Below, piece by piece: positions 9,085 through 18,295 of a stretch of 64,000 bases of DNA. The stretch's first letter is position 1, and every line of letters starts with the position of its first letter. This DNA comes from Marinobacter nauticus (GTDB taxonomy: Bacteria > Pseudomonadota > Gammaproteobacteria > Enterobacterales > Shewanellaceae), in the NCBI RefSeq assembly GCF_019801015.1, contig NZ_JAHVJZ010000007.1:124001-188000 (forward strand), given 5' to 3'. The notes under the pieces were generated by a model that saw only the letters and a list, made by a program, of their open reading frames with translations, was not told the origin of the DNA and searched no databases. The position numbers and the translations under genes were made by a program.

Positions 9085-10731
9085 ATGACCTTACAAACGC
9101 CTCTTCAGATGCTGGATCACTGGTGCTCGGTCCAGAACGACACCGTGTTCCTCCGACAGCCCAGAGAACGTCAATTGAATGACCTGACCTGGGGCCAAAC
9201 CCGGGAAGCCGCCTACCGACTGGCCGGCGCTCTCCGCCAGTTGGGCCTGAAGCGGGGCGATAAGGTCGCCATCCTGTCTAAAAACTGCGCTCAGTGGTTT
9301 ATCACCGACCTGGCGTTGCAGGCCGGGGGATTCATCAGCATCCCCATCTACCCCACCGCCAATGCCGACACCATCCGCTACGTACTGCAGCACTCCGAAG
9401 CCAAAGCGATCTTTATCGGCAAGCTCGACAATCCGGAGCTGCAGGCGGAAGCGATCAGCCAGGACCTGCTGCGCTTCGACATGAGCTACCCCAGCCTGCC
9501 GGTGCAGTACCAGTGGCATCAGTTGCTGGAGATGAGCGAGCCGCTGGACGATGCCCGTCCCGCCATGGATGAGGTGATGACCATCATCTACACCTCCGGC
9601 AGCACCGGTAACCCCAAAGGCGCCGTGGTGACTTACCAATCCTACGCCTGGGCCGGCACCGCCGTGGCCAAGCACCTGGGAGCATCCGCCCAGGACCGCG
9701 TGATCTCCTATCTGCCCCTGGCCCACATTACCGAGCGGGTGTACATCGAAGGCACCGCCTTCTACAGCGGCGGTACCGTCTACTTTGTGGAAGCGCTGGA
9801 CACCTTCGTTGACGACGTCAAAGTGGCTCAGCCCACCTTCTTCCTGTCCGTTCCACGCCTCTGGACCCTGTTCCAGAAGAACATCATCGACAAAGTGGGC
9901 GAGTCCAAGCTCAACTTGCTGCTGAAGCTGCCACTGATTGGCTCACTGGTGGCCCGCAAGATCCGCAAACAGCTCGGCCTCAACGCCGCCAAAGTACTGG
10001 GTTGTGGCTCTGCGCCGGTTTCTCCGGCCCTGCTGCAGTGGTACCGCGGCATTGGCATGGACATCACCGAAGCCTGGGGGATGACAGAAAACGGCGCCTA
10101 CGCCACCCTGAACTTCCCGTTCCGTCCGGACAAGATCGGCACCGTCGGTAAGCCCGGCAGCGAGTGCGAAGTAAAAATCGGCGACAACAACGAGCTGCTG
10201 TTCAAGAGCCCGGGCCTGTTTACCGAGTACTACAAAAATCCGGAAGCCACGGCGGAAGCCTTTACCGAAGACGGCTTCTTCCGCACTGGCGACCAGGCCA
10301 CCGTTGATGACGAGCAGTTCGTGACCATCACCGGCCGGGTCAAAGACAACTTCAAAACCGCCAAAGGCAAGTTCGTGGCCCCGGTGCCGCTGGAGCGCAA
10401 GCTGGCGCAGAACAACCACATTGAGCTGGTTTGTGTGGTGGGCTCCGGCTTGCCTTACCCTGTGGCTCTGGTGCAGTTGTCTGAAGGCGCCAGCCTGATG
10501 CCCCGGGACCAGGTGCGCCAATCTCTGGGGGAAACCGCAGAGCTGGTGTCGAGCCAGATGGAAAGCCACGCCACTCTGGGTGGGGTACTGGTGGTGGATG
10601 AGCCCTGGGATGTGGAGAACGAAGTGCTGACCCCCACCCTGAAAATCAAACGCCACATTCTGGAACAGCGTTTCGGTGAGCGTGTCGCTTCGCTCAAAGG
10701 CAACAAAGTGATGTGGGAAGTGGAGCTCTAA
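9085..10731 (+). CDS. AMP-dependent acyl-CoA synthetase (long-chain fatty acid ligase type)
   Basis: 548 residues of the ANL adenylating family, which activates a carboxylic acid with ATP and transfers it to CoA. Seen: the P-loop-like IYTSGSTGNPKGAVVTY (about residues 169-185), the adenine-binding GSAPVSPAL and AWGMTENGAYATLNF segments, and the hinge GFFRTGDQATVDDEQFVTITGR. The C-terminus is like long-chain enzymes. It is closer to FadD15-type or bacterial plant-like synthetases than to E. coli FadD, so chain-length preference is uncertain. It sits alone between the trmH terminator and recG, with an upstream FadR-like operator that suits a fatty-acid role. Confidence 0.85.
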   Translation: MTLQTPLQMLDHWCSVQNDTVFLRQPRERQLNDLTWGQTREAAYRLAGALRQLGLKRGDKVAILSKNCAQWFITDLALQAGGFISIPIYPTANADTIRYVLQHSEAKAIFIGKLDNPELQAEAISQDLLRFDMSYPSLPVQYQWHQLLEMSEPLDDARPAMDEVMTIIYTSGSTGNPKGAVVTYQSYAWAGTAVAKHLGASAQDRVISYLPLAHITERVYIEGTAFYSGGTVYFVEALDTFVDDVKVAQPTFFLSVPRLWTLFQKNIIDKVGESKLNLLLKLPLIGSLVARKIRKQLGLNAAKVLGCGSAPVSPALLQWYRGIGMDITEAWGMTENGAYATLNFPFRPDKIGTVGKPGSECEVKIGDNNELLFKSPGLFTEYYKNPEATAEAFTEDGFFRTGDQATVDDEQFVTITGRVKDNFKTAKGKFVAPVPLERKLAQNNHIELVCVVGSGLPYPVALVQLSEGASLMPRDQVRQSLGETAELVSSQMESHATLGGVLVVDEPWDVENEVLTPTLKIKRHILEQRFGERVASLKGNKVMWEVEL

Positions 10732-10799
10732 GGGGCTGATCCCACTGGCACGGGCTGCTATTATCTGATCATATTTACAGTATTTTCGGATCGCCGCCC

Positions 10800-12896
10800 G
10801 TGACCACAACCACACCGGCTTCGGTGGACAAACTCAATGCCCTGCCCGTCACCTCGCTGAAAGGCGTCGGAGACAAAATGGCGGAGAAACTGCTCCGCCT
10901 GGGGGTTCGCAGTGTGGGCGATCTGCTGCTGCACCTGCCGCTGCGCTACGAAGACCGGACCCGCATCTGGCCCGTCGCCGCTCTGACGCCGGGCCAGCAT
11001 GCCACCATCGAAGGCGAAGTGCTCTCCGCCAACGTCAGTTACGGCCGCCGACGCCGGATGACCGTCAAGCTGACCGACGGCAGTGGCACCGTCAGCCTGC
11101 ACTTCTTCAACTTTGCCCTGGCCCAGAAAGAGAGCTTTGTGGTCGGCGCACGGGTGCGCGCCTTTGGCGAAGCCCGGGCCGGGATGCGCAGCATCGAGAT
11201 GGTGCACCCGGAATACCACGTACTGGGCGAACACACCCACCCTCTGCTGGAAGAAACCCTCACACCGGTTTACCCCACCACAGAGGGACTGAAGCAAGCC
11301 AACCTGCGCAAGCTGACCGACGAAGCATTGGCCCTGCTTCGACACCACCCGCTGCCGGAGCTGCTGCCTGAGGGACTGTACCCGCATCAGCTTGCGCTTT
11401 CGGATGCGCTGCACTTTATCCATCGGCCGCCGCCGGACGCCAGCCTGTCTCAGCTGGAGTCAGGTCAACACCCTGCACAGCAACGTCTGGTACTGGAAGA
11501 GCTGCTGGCGCAAAACCTGTCGATGCTGAAGCTTCGTGCTGATTCCGGCACCCACCGCGCCCTGCCACTGCATCCCGACGCCGCACTGGTGGACCGTTTT
11601 CTCTCCGACCTGCCCTTCCAGCCGACCGGCGCCCAGCAGCGTGTGGTGGCCGAGATTGGTGCAGACCTGGCCCGCCATGAACCGATGATGCGACTGGTGC
11701 AGGGCGACGTGGGTTCCGGCAAAACTCTGGTGGCTGCCCTGGCGGCCCTGCACGCCATTTCACAAGGCTATCAGGTGGCGCTGATGGCCCCCACCGAACT
11801 GCTGGCTGAGCAGCACGCGCTGGCCTTTGCCCGCTGGTTTGAACCACTCGGGCTGCCGGTGGCCTGGCTGGCCGGAAAACTGAAGGGCAAAGCCCGTGAG
11901 GCCACCCTGGCCCACATCGCTTCCGGCGAAGCAAAAATGGTGGTGGGTACCCACGCCATCTTCCAAAGCCAGGTAGAGTTCCACCACCTGGCGCTGGTGA
12001 TCGTCGATGAGCAGCATCGCTTTGGCGTGCACCAACGGCTGACATTGCGGGAAAAGGGTCTCAAGGACGGTTGCTACCCTCATCAGTTGATCATGACCGC
12101 GACCCCCATTCCCCGTACGCTGGCCATGACCGCCTACGCCGATCTGGATGTCTCTGTCATTGATGAGCTGCCACCAGGCCGCACCCCGGTGACCACGGTG
12201 GCGATCCCCGACGGACGCCGGGACGAAGTGATTGAGCGGGTGCGTCAGGCCTGCACCAACGGTCGTCAGGCCTACTGGGTGTGCACGCTGATTGAGGAGT
12301 CTGAGGTACTGCAGTGTCAGGCTGCGGAGGACACCGCCGCGGACCTGGCCGAGCGCTTACCGGAGCTTAAGGTCGGACTGGTGCATGGGCGCATGAAAGC
12401 GGACGAAAAGCAGCAGGTGATGAACGCCTTTAAGGCCAACGAGCTGCATCTGCTGGTGGCCACCACCGTGATTGAAGTGGGGGTGGATGTGCCCAACGCC
12501 AGTCTGATGATCATTGAAAATCCGGAGCGACTGGGGTTGGCGCAACTGCACCAGTTGCGAGGCCGGGTCGGCCGGGGGGCGGTGGCCAGCCACTGTGTGC
12601 TGCTGTTCCACCCGCCGCTGTCGAAAACCGCGCAATCGCGACTGGGCGTGCTGAGGGAAAGCAACGACGGCTTTGTGATCGCCCAGCGAGACCTGGAAAT
12701 TCGCGGGCCCGGTGAGGTGTTGGGCACCCGCCAGACCGGTCTGGCGGAGATGAAAATTGCCGATCTGGTCCGCGATGCCGAGCTTATCCCACAGGTTCAG
12801 CGATTGGCTCAGCACCTGATGGACCGCTACCCTTCCCGGGTACCGGCCATCATCGATCGCTGGCTCGGTGGCCGGGAAATTTACAGTCAGGCCTGA
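10800..12896 (+). CDS. recG: ATP-dependent DNA helicase RecG
   Basis: Junction-specific helicase that remodels stalled forks and D-loops. 698 residues from a GTG start, against 693 in E. coli. The N-terminal wedge/OB domain (about residues 60-160) is followed by helicase domain 1 with Walker A LVQGDVGSGKTLVA (near residue 298) and DEQHRFG (Walker B/DExH). MTATPIPRTLAMT comes next, then domain 2 with VATTVIEVGVDVPNAS and QLRGRVGRG, and the C-terminal RecG motif. It is separated from the ligase by 68 bases and completes the conserved spoT-trmH-recG neighbourhood. Confidence 0.96.
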   Translation: MTTTTPASVDKLNALPVTSLKGVGDKMAEKLLRLGVRSVGDLLLHLPLRYEDRTRIWPVAALTPGQHATIEGEVLSANVSYGRRRRMTVKLTDGSGTVSLHFFNFALAQKESFVVGARVRAFGEARAGMRSIEMVHPEYHVLGEHTHPLLEETLTPVYPTTEGLKQANLRKLTDEALALLRHHPLPELLPEGLYPHQLALSDALHFIHRPPPDASLSQLESGQHPAQQRLVLEELLAQNLSMLKLRADSGTHRALPLHPDAALVDRFLSDLPFQPTGAQQRVVAEIGADLARHEPMMRLVQGDVGSGKTLVAALAALHAISQGYQVALMAPTELLAEQHALAFARWFEPLGLPVAWLAGKLKGKAREATLAHIASGEAKMVVGTHAIFQSQVEFHHLALVIVDEQHRFGVHQRLTLREKGLKDGCYPHQLIMTATPIPRTLAMTAYADLDVSVIDELPPGRTPVTTVAIPDGRRDEVIERVRQACTNGRQAYWVCTLIEESEVLQCQAAEDTAADLAERLPELKVGLVHGRMKADEKQQVMNAFKANELHLLVATTVIEVGVDVPNASLMIIENPERLGLAQLHQLRGRVGRGAVASHCVLLFHPPLSKTAQSRLGVLRESNDGFVIAQRDLEIRGPGEVLGTRQTGLAEMKIADLVRDAELIPQVQRLAQHLMDRYPSRVPAIIDRWLGGREIYSQA

Positions 12897-12965
12897 GAAT
12901 GTCACTGGACAGCCCCCGGGTTTTGTTCAAAATGGTAGGAACAATCAGGGAGATAGGATCTTACG

Positions 12966-13829
12966 ATGTATCAAGATGACGAAGCGAAGCGCAGCGGTAC
13001 CAATCAGATGGCCATGGTGCTGGTGATCCTGGTGATCCTGGCCTGCGGTGGCGCCTGGTATTTCTTTATGCGCGACAGCCAGGTGCCGGAGCCGACTGAG
13101 CCCGTTCCTGCCCTCCCCGCCCCCGAACCGACGCTGCCGGAGCAGGCGCTGCCCGCCGAGCCAGTGCCGGAGCCGATCCCTGAGCCGGAACCGGAGCCCG
13201 TACCGGAGCCGGAACCGATGCCCGAGCCTCTGCCGGAGCCGGACCCGCTGCCGCCACTCAACGACAGTGACGATTTTGCCAAAGAGCAGATCAACGCGAT
13301 CAGTGACGGTATGCAGCTGGGCAACTCGCTGGAAGACAACAACCTGGTCCGCCGCTTTGTGGTCTTTGTCGACAACCTGGCTGGTGGCGAAGTGATGCGT
13401 CAGCAGGGCCCGTTCACCCCACTGCAGGACAGCTTCAAAGCGTTGGAGATGAACGGCAAGTTCTATCTGGATCCGGAAGGCTATCGCCGCTTTGACCAGT
13501 ACGCCGAGTTCCTCTACAACCTGGATGAAACCAAACTGCGCGACCACTTTATGCTGGCTGAGCCGCTGCTGGAGAACGCGTTCCAGGAGTTGGGTTATGG
13601 GGCCGGGCAATTCCGCTCTGCGGTGGTGGACAGCATCGACGAACTGCTGGCAGCGCCGGAGTACGACATGCCACTGGAGCTGCTGAGCCACTCAGTAAAC
13701 TACCAGTTTGCCGATCCGGCCATTGAGGATCTCAGCGACGCCCAGAAACTGATGATCCGCATGGGTCCGGACAACGCGCGCAAGGTGAAATCCCTGCTGC
13801 GCCGGTTTAAAGCCGCATTGAACGAGTAA
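12966..13829 (+). CDS. DUF3014-family membrane-anchored protein
   Basis: 287 residues. One transmembrane segment near the N-terminus (residues 15-37, MAMVLVILVILACGG) is followed by a linker of about 60 residues built almost entirely of proline, glutamate and small residues in EPEPVPEP-like repeats. A globular C-terminal domain begins near residue 105 and includes VRRFVVFVDNLAGGEV, a hallmark of DUF3014. The topology suggests a cytoplasmic N-tail and a periplasmic domain held away from the membrane by a rigid Pro-rich arm, as in TonB-like proteins. The function of the family is not known. A terminator follows at 13842-13874. Confidence 0.8.
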   Translation: MYQDDEAKRSGTNQMAMVLVILVILACGGAWYFFMRDSQVPEPTEPVPALPAPEPTLPEQALPAEPVPEPIPEPEPEPVPEPEPMPEPLPEPDPLPPLNDSDDFAKEQINAISDGMQLGNSLEDNNLVRRFVVFVDNLAGGEVMRQQGPFTPLQDSFKALEMNGKFYLDPEGYRRFDQYAEFLYNLDETKLRDHFMLAEPLLENAFQELGYGAGQFRSAVVDSIDELLAAPEYDMPLELLSHSVNYQFADPAIEDLSDAQKLMIRMGPDNARKVKSLLRRFKAALNE

Positions 13830-13841
13830 CCCTTACTCAAA

Positions 13842-13874
13842 CGAAAAACCGGCCCTGCGGCCGGTTTTTTTGTT
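13842..13874. terminator. Bidirectional terminator between DUF3014 gene and thioesterase gene
   Basis: AAAAACCGGCC, loop CTGC, GGCCGGTTTTTTT. The symmetric A and T tracts make it usable by both converging genes. Confidence 0.85.
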
Positions 13875-13885
13875 TTCCCTGCGCT

Positions 13886-14329
13886 CTACCGGCCTGCTGG
13901 TAACACCACGAAACGCCCTTCAAAGCGGGCCGCATCGCCCAGCGCCACCGTCAGGTCCACCCGCGCATTTCTGCCACGACGCAGCGCACTCAAATCCACC
14001 GTTTCCGCCTCGCAGAAACACTCAGGAAGCTCAGTCACCGGCTTGCTGTAACGGATGTGCCCTTCCGCCAGCACGATGTCTCCCTCCAGCTCCTGAGCTT
14101 GCAGCGCCAGCCAGACCCGGCCCCACCCGGTCAGCGTGGCATGGCTGTAGATGCTGCCCGCAAACATGGTGCCATGAAGATTGCGATTGGCTGCCATATC
14201 TGCCGAAGTCTTCAGCGTGATGCCGTCAAATGTGCAGGCGCGGATCCCCATCTGGGCCGCGATGGGAATGGTCTGATGCCAAAGGGCAGTCAGCTGTGTC
14301 AGCTGGGCCGTCACCGGATCCTGGCTCAT
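13886..14329 (-). CDS. Hotdog-fold thioesterase-like protein (YiiD C-terminal domain type)
   Basis: 147 residues from an ATG preceded by GGAGATAG. The sequence MAANRNLHGTMFAGSIYSHATLTGWG has the NxxGTMFAGS signature of the thioesterase domain found at the C-terminus of YiiD/FabY-like proteins. That hotdog fold hydrolyses acyl thioesters or takes part in fatty-acid initiation. The protein is stand-alone and has no acetyltransferase domain. The gene diverges from cheV with 124 bases between the start codons. The substrate is not predictable. Confidence 0.72.
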   Translation of the reverse strand: MSQDPVTAQLTQLTALWHQTIPIAAQMGIRACTFDGITLKTSADMAANRNLHGTMFAGSIYSHATLTGWGRVWLALQAQELEGDIVLAEGHIRYSKPVTELPECFCEAETVDLSALRRGRNARVDLTVALGDAARFEGRFVVLPAGR

Positions 14330-14453
14330 GTCTATCTCCTTATTCCGGGCCGCCAGATTAGCGGATCTGTACCGCAAAACTGGGCTGACCATTGGACAAT
14401 CTCTTACCCGGAGTGGCACGGTATCGCTACTGGGATCGAAGGACCTTTTACAC

Positions 14454-15317
14454 ATGGATCAAGGCTCTGTTGCTCGACAGGAACTGCTGGTGTTTTCACT
14501 GGCGCACCATCAGAAGTTCGCGTTCTCCACCCTAAAGGTGCGGGAGATCGTGACCCTGAGCCAATTCAATCAACTGCCGGGCAGTCATGCGGCGATAGCA
14601 GGCACCTTGACACTGAGGGGGGAAACCCTGCCGGTGGTGGACCTGAATCGTGCCATCAACCTCAAGGGTGAACCGCCCCAGAGTGTGGTGGTGTGTGAGA
14701 TTCAAGGGGCCCGTTACGGTCTGTTGGTCGGCACCATTGAAGCTATCCAGAGTCAGGAGATTGCGGCAATCACCGCTTTGCCCAAAGGGGTCGGTTCCCG
14801 CACGTTCAGCAGCGCCGTGTTCCGCGATGAGCAAGGGGGGCTGGTGCAATTGCTGGACCTGGAGCGCATCGTCGGCGAGATCCATCAGGCGGTGCCCGAG
14901 GTCCCTGAACTGGATGACGCCAGCCTGGCCCGCATCCGCGACCAGAAGATCCTGATCTGCGACGACTCCCGGTTTGCCCGGAAACAGATGGCCCGGGCGC
15001 TGGAAGCTCAGCGCATCGATTATCTGAGCGCTCCCGACGGCAAGGCGGCACTGGCCATCATCAAGCGGGAAGCGGACGCGGGTACACCGGTTCAAATCCT
15101 GGTGTCAGACATCGAAATGCCGGAGCTGGATGGCTACCAGCTGGCCCTGTCGGTGCAGGCGGATGATCACCTCCGCCCTGCCTACATCATCCTGCACAGC
15201 TCACTGAACCCGGTGATCTGCGAACGGATCACCCAGGCGGCCGGCGCCAATGAGGGGCTGACCAAGTTCGACCCCCATGCCCTGCTCGCCGCCATCGGCC
15301 GGGGGGCTGGCGCCTGA
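14454..15317 (+). CDS. cheV: Chemotaxis protein CheV (CheW domain plus response receiver)
   Basis: 287 residues. Residues 10-150 form a CheW-like coupling domain (LLVFSLAHHQKFAFSTLKVREI at its start) and residues 160-285 a receiver domain with ILICDDS and the phospho-acceptor Asp in ILVSDIEMPELDG. CheV links chemoreceptors to CheA and is thought to damp signalling through phosphorylation. The ATG at 14454 gives the usual CheV start; a longer frame to 14328 would run across the divergent gene's start. No other chemotaxis gene is nearby, as often for CheV. It ends one base before the convergent dtd gene. Confidence 0.88.
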   Translation: MDQGSVARQELLVFSLAHHQKFAFSTLKVREIVTLSQFNQLPGSHAAIAGTLTLRGETLPVVDLNRAINLKGEPPQSVVVCEIQGARYGLLVGTIEAIQSQEIAAITALPKGVGSRTFSSAVFRDEQGGLVQLLDLERIVGEIHQAVPEVPELDDASLARIRDQKILICDDSRFARKQMARALEAQRIDYLSAPDGKAALAIIKREADAGTPVQILVSDIEMPELDGYQLALSVQADDHLRPAYIILHSSLNPVICERITQAAGANEGLTKFDPHALLAAIGRGAGA

Positions 15318-15318
15318 A

Positions 15319-15756
15319 TCAGGCGGTCAGGGAGAAGGTCACCGGGCCATCATTGGTCAGGGAGACCTTCATATCGGCCCCAAAGGAGCCGGTTTCCACG
15401 GTCATGCCCTGGCTGCGGCAATAGGCGACAAAGGCCTCATAGAGCCGTTCCGCTTCACTGGGGTGGGCGGCGCTGGAGAAGCTGGGACGCAGTCCCTTTT
15501 CGGTGTCCGCCGCCAGGGTAAACTGGCTCACCACCAGCAGGCTGCCACCGGCTTGCTGAACGTTCAGATTCATCTTGCCGGCGTCATCAGAGAAGATCCG
15601 GTACTTCATCACTTTATCTGCCAGTTTGCGCAGACGGGCCTCATCATCGTCCCGCTGCACACCCAGCAGCACCAGCAGGCCGCCATCAATGGCACCAATG
15701 GTTTCCCCGGCCACATCCACGCGGGCCTCACTCACTCGTTGGATCAGGGCAATCAT
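15319..15756 (-). CDS. dtd: D-aminoacyl-tRNA deacylase
   Basis: 145 residues, identical in length to E. coli Dtd. It hydrolyses D-amino acids (and glycine misattached to tRNA-Ala) from tRNA. Both family motifs are present: SQFTLAAD near residue 78 and NDGPVTFSL at the C-terminus, which holds the cross-subunit Gly-cisPro type site. MIALIQRV is the standard start. The upstream terminator at 15782-15815 separates it from the lipoprotein gene read in the same direction, so its promoter must lie in the few bases between 15757 and 15782 or within that terminator region. Confidence 0.94.
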   Translation of the reverse strand: MIALIQRVSEARVDVAGETIGAIDGGLLVLLGVQRDDDEARLRKLADKVMKYRIFSDDAGKMNLNVQQAGGSLLVVSQFTLAADTEKGLRPSFSSAAHPSEAERLYEAFVAYCRSQGMTVETGSFGADMKVSLTNDGPVTFSLTA

Positions 15757-15781
15757 TGCGCCAGCTCTCCTCGTATCCCCA

Positions 15782-15815
15782 TAAAAAAACCGGGCCATCA
15801 TCGCTGGCCCGGTTT
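15782..15815 (-). terminator. Terminator of the YihY-lipoprotein operon
   Basis: On the minus strand AAACCGGGCCA, a loop of about ten bases and TGGCCCGGTTTTTTTAT. It lies between the lipoprotein stop and dtd. Confidence 0.8.
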
Positions 15816-15831
15816 GAAACTGCAAGGTGGT

Positions 15832-16362
15832 TCAGCCTCCGAACCGCACCTCTTTGGCCACGGGTGTGGCCTGAGGGAAGGCTTCGCGTAAAGCCCGCAG
15901 ACCGGCGTCCGTCCAGTCCATAAAGCGGGTCAACTCCTCAACGCTGATGGTGTCCACGAAGGTCGCAGCACCCCGTACTTCCACTCCACGGCCCTCTTCA
16001 ATCAGAACGAACTTGGCAAAGTCCATGCGCTGATTCAGCTGGCCAATCAACAGCAGCAACTCCGGCGTCTGGGCCAGCTCCGGATGCAGTACGTAGTACT
16101 TGGCAATCACGATGCGGTCCAGGGCGTTGTCAGTGAGTTTGGGCTGCATCATAAAGTGGCTGTTGTCGTACTCCACCATCAACGCCTGACCACTGACCCG
16201 TTTCACCTGGTACTTCTGATCACTCAGCGCGGTAACCAGGGCTTCCGTGGCCTGCTCGTTGGTCATCCCAGCCATATCGATGTTGTTACCACCGTTGCCC
16301 ATGCTGGCACAGCCGCCCAGCAGAGTGGTGGAGAACAGTACCGCTGCCATTAGTCGTTTCAT
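15832..16362 (-). CDS. Predicted lipoprotein of unknown function
   Basis: 176 residues with a type II signal peptide: [18 protein letters not shown], where Cys18 would be lipidated, followed by Ala-Ser, which allows outer-membrane sorting. The mature part begins with a Gly/Asn-rich linker, and the rest could be a small alpha/beta domain ([21 protein letters not shown]). The pattern recalls YbjN-like folds, but I cannot assign it. Its start codon overlaps the stop of the YihY gene (16359-16362), so the two are co-translated. Confidence 0.7.
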   Translation of the reverse strand: MKRLMAAVLFSTTLLGGCASMGNGGNNIDMAGMTNEQATEALVTALSDQKYQVKRVSGQALMVEYDNSHFMMQPKLTDNALDRIVIAKYYVLHPELAQTPELLLLIGQLNQRMDFAKFVLIEEGRGVEVRGAATFVDTISVEELTRFMDWTDAGLRALREAFPQATPVAKEVRFGG

Positions 16363-17228
16363 GATGACTCCTTGTCTTCGAGATGGAAGTGCTCAGGCAA
16401 CGCCGCCGTGATCTCTGCGCCCAACAGGACGATGATCCAGGACAGGTAAACCCAGAGGAACAGAATGGGAATGGTAGCCAATGCCCCGTAAATTGCCTCA
16501 TAGGAGGGGAACTGAGTGACGTACCAGGCAAAGCCCCGTTTGCCAGCCTCAAACAGCATGGCCGCCACAAACGCGCCTACCAGAGCGTGGTGGAACCGCA
16601 CCCGGGTGTTGGGCACCAGCATATACAGCAGCGCAAAAGCGCTGACCGAAAGCAGGAACGGCAGGCGGGCAATAAAGAACGCGTAAGCGCCGCTCAGGCC
16701 GGTATCGGAAAACAGCTTCATCGACACCAGATAGGAGGTCACCGCGATACTGGCGCCCATCAGCATCGGGCCCATGGTCAGGATCATCCAGTACATGGAG
16801 AAGGAGTAAACCGCCCGACGCCGGGTTTTGACCCGCCAGATGCGGTTCAACGCCTTATCGATGTTGCTGATCAACATCAGCGCCACCACCGCCAGAAACA
16901 GCACACCCACTGCGGTCATCCGGGAGGCGTTATCCACGAACTGACTCAGATAGAGCTGAACCGTGTCACCGGCGGTCGGGACAAAGTTGTTGTAGACGAA
17001 CTGCTCGAGATCCGCCCTGACTCCGGCAAAACCCGGGAAGGCAGAAAAGACCGACAGCACAACGGCCAGCATGGGCACCAGCGAAAGCAGCGACACATAG
17101 GCCAGGTGCCCGGCGGTGATCTGCAGGCCGTTTTCGCCCACCCGACGCCAAAGATAGGGAAAGAACGCCACCACATCCCGCCAGCTCAATTCCGCCAGCT
17201 GCCCCAACCAGGCTTTAAACCGGTTCAT
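16359..17228 (-). CDS. YihY/BrkB family inner membrane protein
   Basis: 289 residues, with about six membrane segments and the family signatures [21 protein letters not shown] near residue 38, [13 protein letters not shown] near 138 and [19 protein letters not shown] near the C-terminus. Members were once called ribonuclease BN by mistake; their transport or structural role is unsettled. I chose the ATG at 17228 (MNRFKAWLG); an upstream in-frame start would add 14 residues. It is the first gene of a two-gene minus-strand operon with the lipoprotein downstream. Confidence 0.85.
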   Translation of the reverse strand: MNRFKAWLGQLAELSWRDVVAFFPYLWRRVGENGLQITAGHLAYVSLLSLVPMLAVVLSVFSAFPGFAGVRADLEQFVYNNFVPTAGDTVQLYLSQFVDNASRMTAVGVLFLAVVALMLISNIDKALNRIWRVKTRRRAVYSFSMYWMILTMGPMLMGASIAVTSYLVSMKLFSDTGLSGAYAFFIARLPFLLSVSAFALLYMLVPNTRVRFHHALVGAFVAAMLFEAGKRGFAWYVTQFPSYEAIYGALATIPILFLWVYLSWIIVLLGAEITAALPEHFHLEDKESS

Positions 17229-17338
17229 CCAGACTTCCAATTCAGAGGTTATGGCGGCAGCATACAACATTGGACCAACATTTACTTATTGTTGTACTTC
17301 GTGTTATTCGCTTCGGGGTAACGCATGAGGAGGGGAAT

Positions 17339-17560
17339 ATGTCCCAACAAGGTTCCGCCGGCAATGTGCTGGCTGCCATCTGCAGTTTCTTTATCGCCGG
17401 GCTGGGCCAGCTGGTTCAGGGCCGGATCCTGGCGGCCTTTCTGTTTTTTATCTTTGTCACCGGTTTCTACGCTCTGGGTGCGCTGCTTTACGTCCCCTTT
17501 ATCATCGCCATTCCGCTGCACATCTGGTGCATCGTAGACGCCGCCCGATTCCGAGGTTAA
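17339..17560 (+). CDS. Small membrane protein (two transmembrane helices)
   Basis: 73 residues with an excellent ribosome site (GAGGAGGGG) eight bases before the ATG. Residues 10-60 form two hydrophobic helices, FFIAGLGQLVQGRILAAFLF and GALLYVPFIIAIPLHIWCIV. The first carries the GLGQ-x-xxGR motif seen in many TM2-like and DUF5683-like small proteins. The DUF2959 lipoprotein gene begins ten bases after the stop, so the two form an operon. Function unknown. Confidence 0.75.
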   Translation: MSQQGSAGNVLAAICSFFIAGLGQLVQGRILAAFLFFIFVTGFYALGALLYVPFIIAIPLHIWCIVDAARFRG

Positions 17561-17570
17561 GGAGCCTTAC

Positions 17571-18203
17571 GTGAGACTGTTACCTTTGTTGCTGGTCCTG
17601 GCCCTGACCGGCTGCCAGAGCGCCTATTACGCCGCCGCGGAAAAAGTGGGTTACCACAAGCGCGAGATCCTGGTGGACCGGGTGGAAGACGCCCAGGAAA
17701 GCCAACAGGACGCGCAGGAGCAGTTCAGCTCAGCGCTGGAAGAGATGAAAACCTTGATCAACTTTGATGGCGGCGACCTGGAAGCCGCCTACGACAAAGT
17801 GAAGGGGGAGTATGAAGACTCCGCCAGTGCCGCCGCCGATGTCAGCGACCGCATCGACGCCGTCGCCGACGTGGCTGAAGCGATGTTCGACGAGTGGGAA
17901 GAGGAGCTGGGCCAGTATCAATCCGCCAATCTCCGTCGCGAAAGCGAATCCCAGTTGCGCGATACCCGCCGTCGTTACGACGCCATGCTGCGCGCCATGC
18001 GTCAGGCCGAAGATAAGATGGAGCCGGTGCTCAAGCGCCTGAAGGACAACGAGCTGTACCTGAAGCACAACCTCAATGCCCGGGCCATCGGCGCCGTTGG
18101 CAAAGAGTTCGGGGTACTGGAGCAGGAGGTGGAGCGGGTGATCGCCGAGATGAACCGGGCCATCGCCGAGTCGGATAAGTTTATCCAGACCCTGAATCCC
18201 TGA
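17571..18203 (+). CDS. DUF2959 lipoprotein
   Basis: 210 residues from a GTG start behind AAGGAGC. The lipobox is LALTGC (Cys15), followed by a QSAYYAAAEKVGYHKREILVDRV segment typical of DUF2959. The remainder is strongly helical, rich in Glu, Asp, Arg and Ala, with heptad-like spacing, suggesting long coiled coils in the periplasm. The family is common in Alteromonadales and Vibrionales and has no assigned role. It is co-transcribed with the small membrane protein upstream and ends at the terminator 18231-18262. Confidence 0.8.
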   Translation: MRLLPLLLVLALTGCQSAYYAAAEKVGYHKREILVDRVEDAQESQQDAQEQFSSALEEMKTLINFDGGDLEAAYDKVKGEYEDSASAAADVSDRIDAVADVAEAMFDEWEEELGQYQSANLRRESESQLRDTRRRYDAMLRAMRQAEDKMEPVLKRLKDNELYLKHNLNARAIGAVGKEFGVLEQEVERVIAEMNRAIAESDKFIQTLNP

Positions 18204-18230
18204 TCATCGGGTTTCAGCAGTTCAAAAACA

Positions 18231-18262
18231 GAGCGGGACCCTTGGGGGTCCCGCTTTCTCTT
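18231..18262. terminator. Terminator after DUF2959 gene
   Basis: AGCGGGACCC, loop TTGG, GGGTCCCGCT then TTCTC. The T tract is short. It could also serve the convergent nucleotidyltransferase gene. Confidence 0.7.
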
Positions 18263-18295
18263 GGAATACGGCTCGAAACCGGGCTGTTTCCGCTG

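Noticed and set aside
13066-13375. Ser/Gly repeat protein or Arg-rich protein in other frames of the DUF3014 linker
   Set aside because: Low-complexity EP-coding DNA gives repetitive peptides in all frames; only the DUF3014 frame continues into a folded domain.
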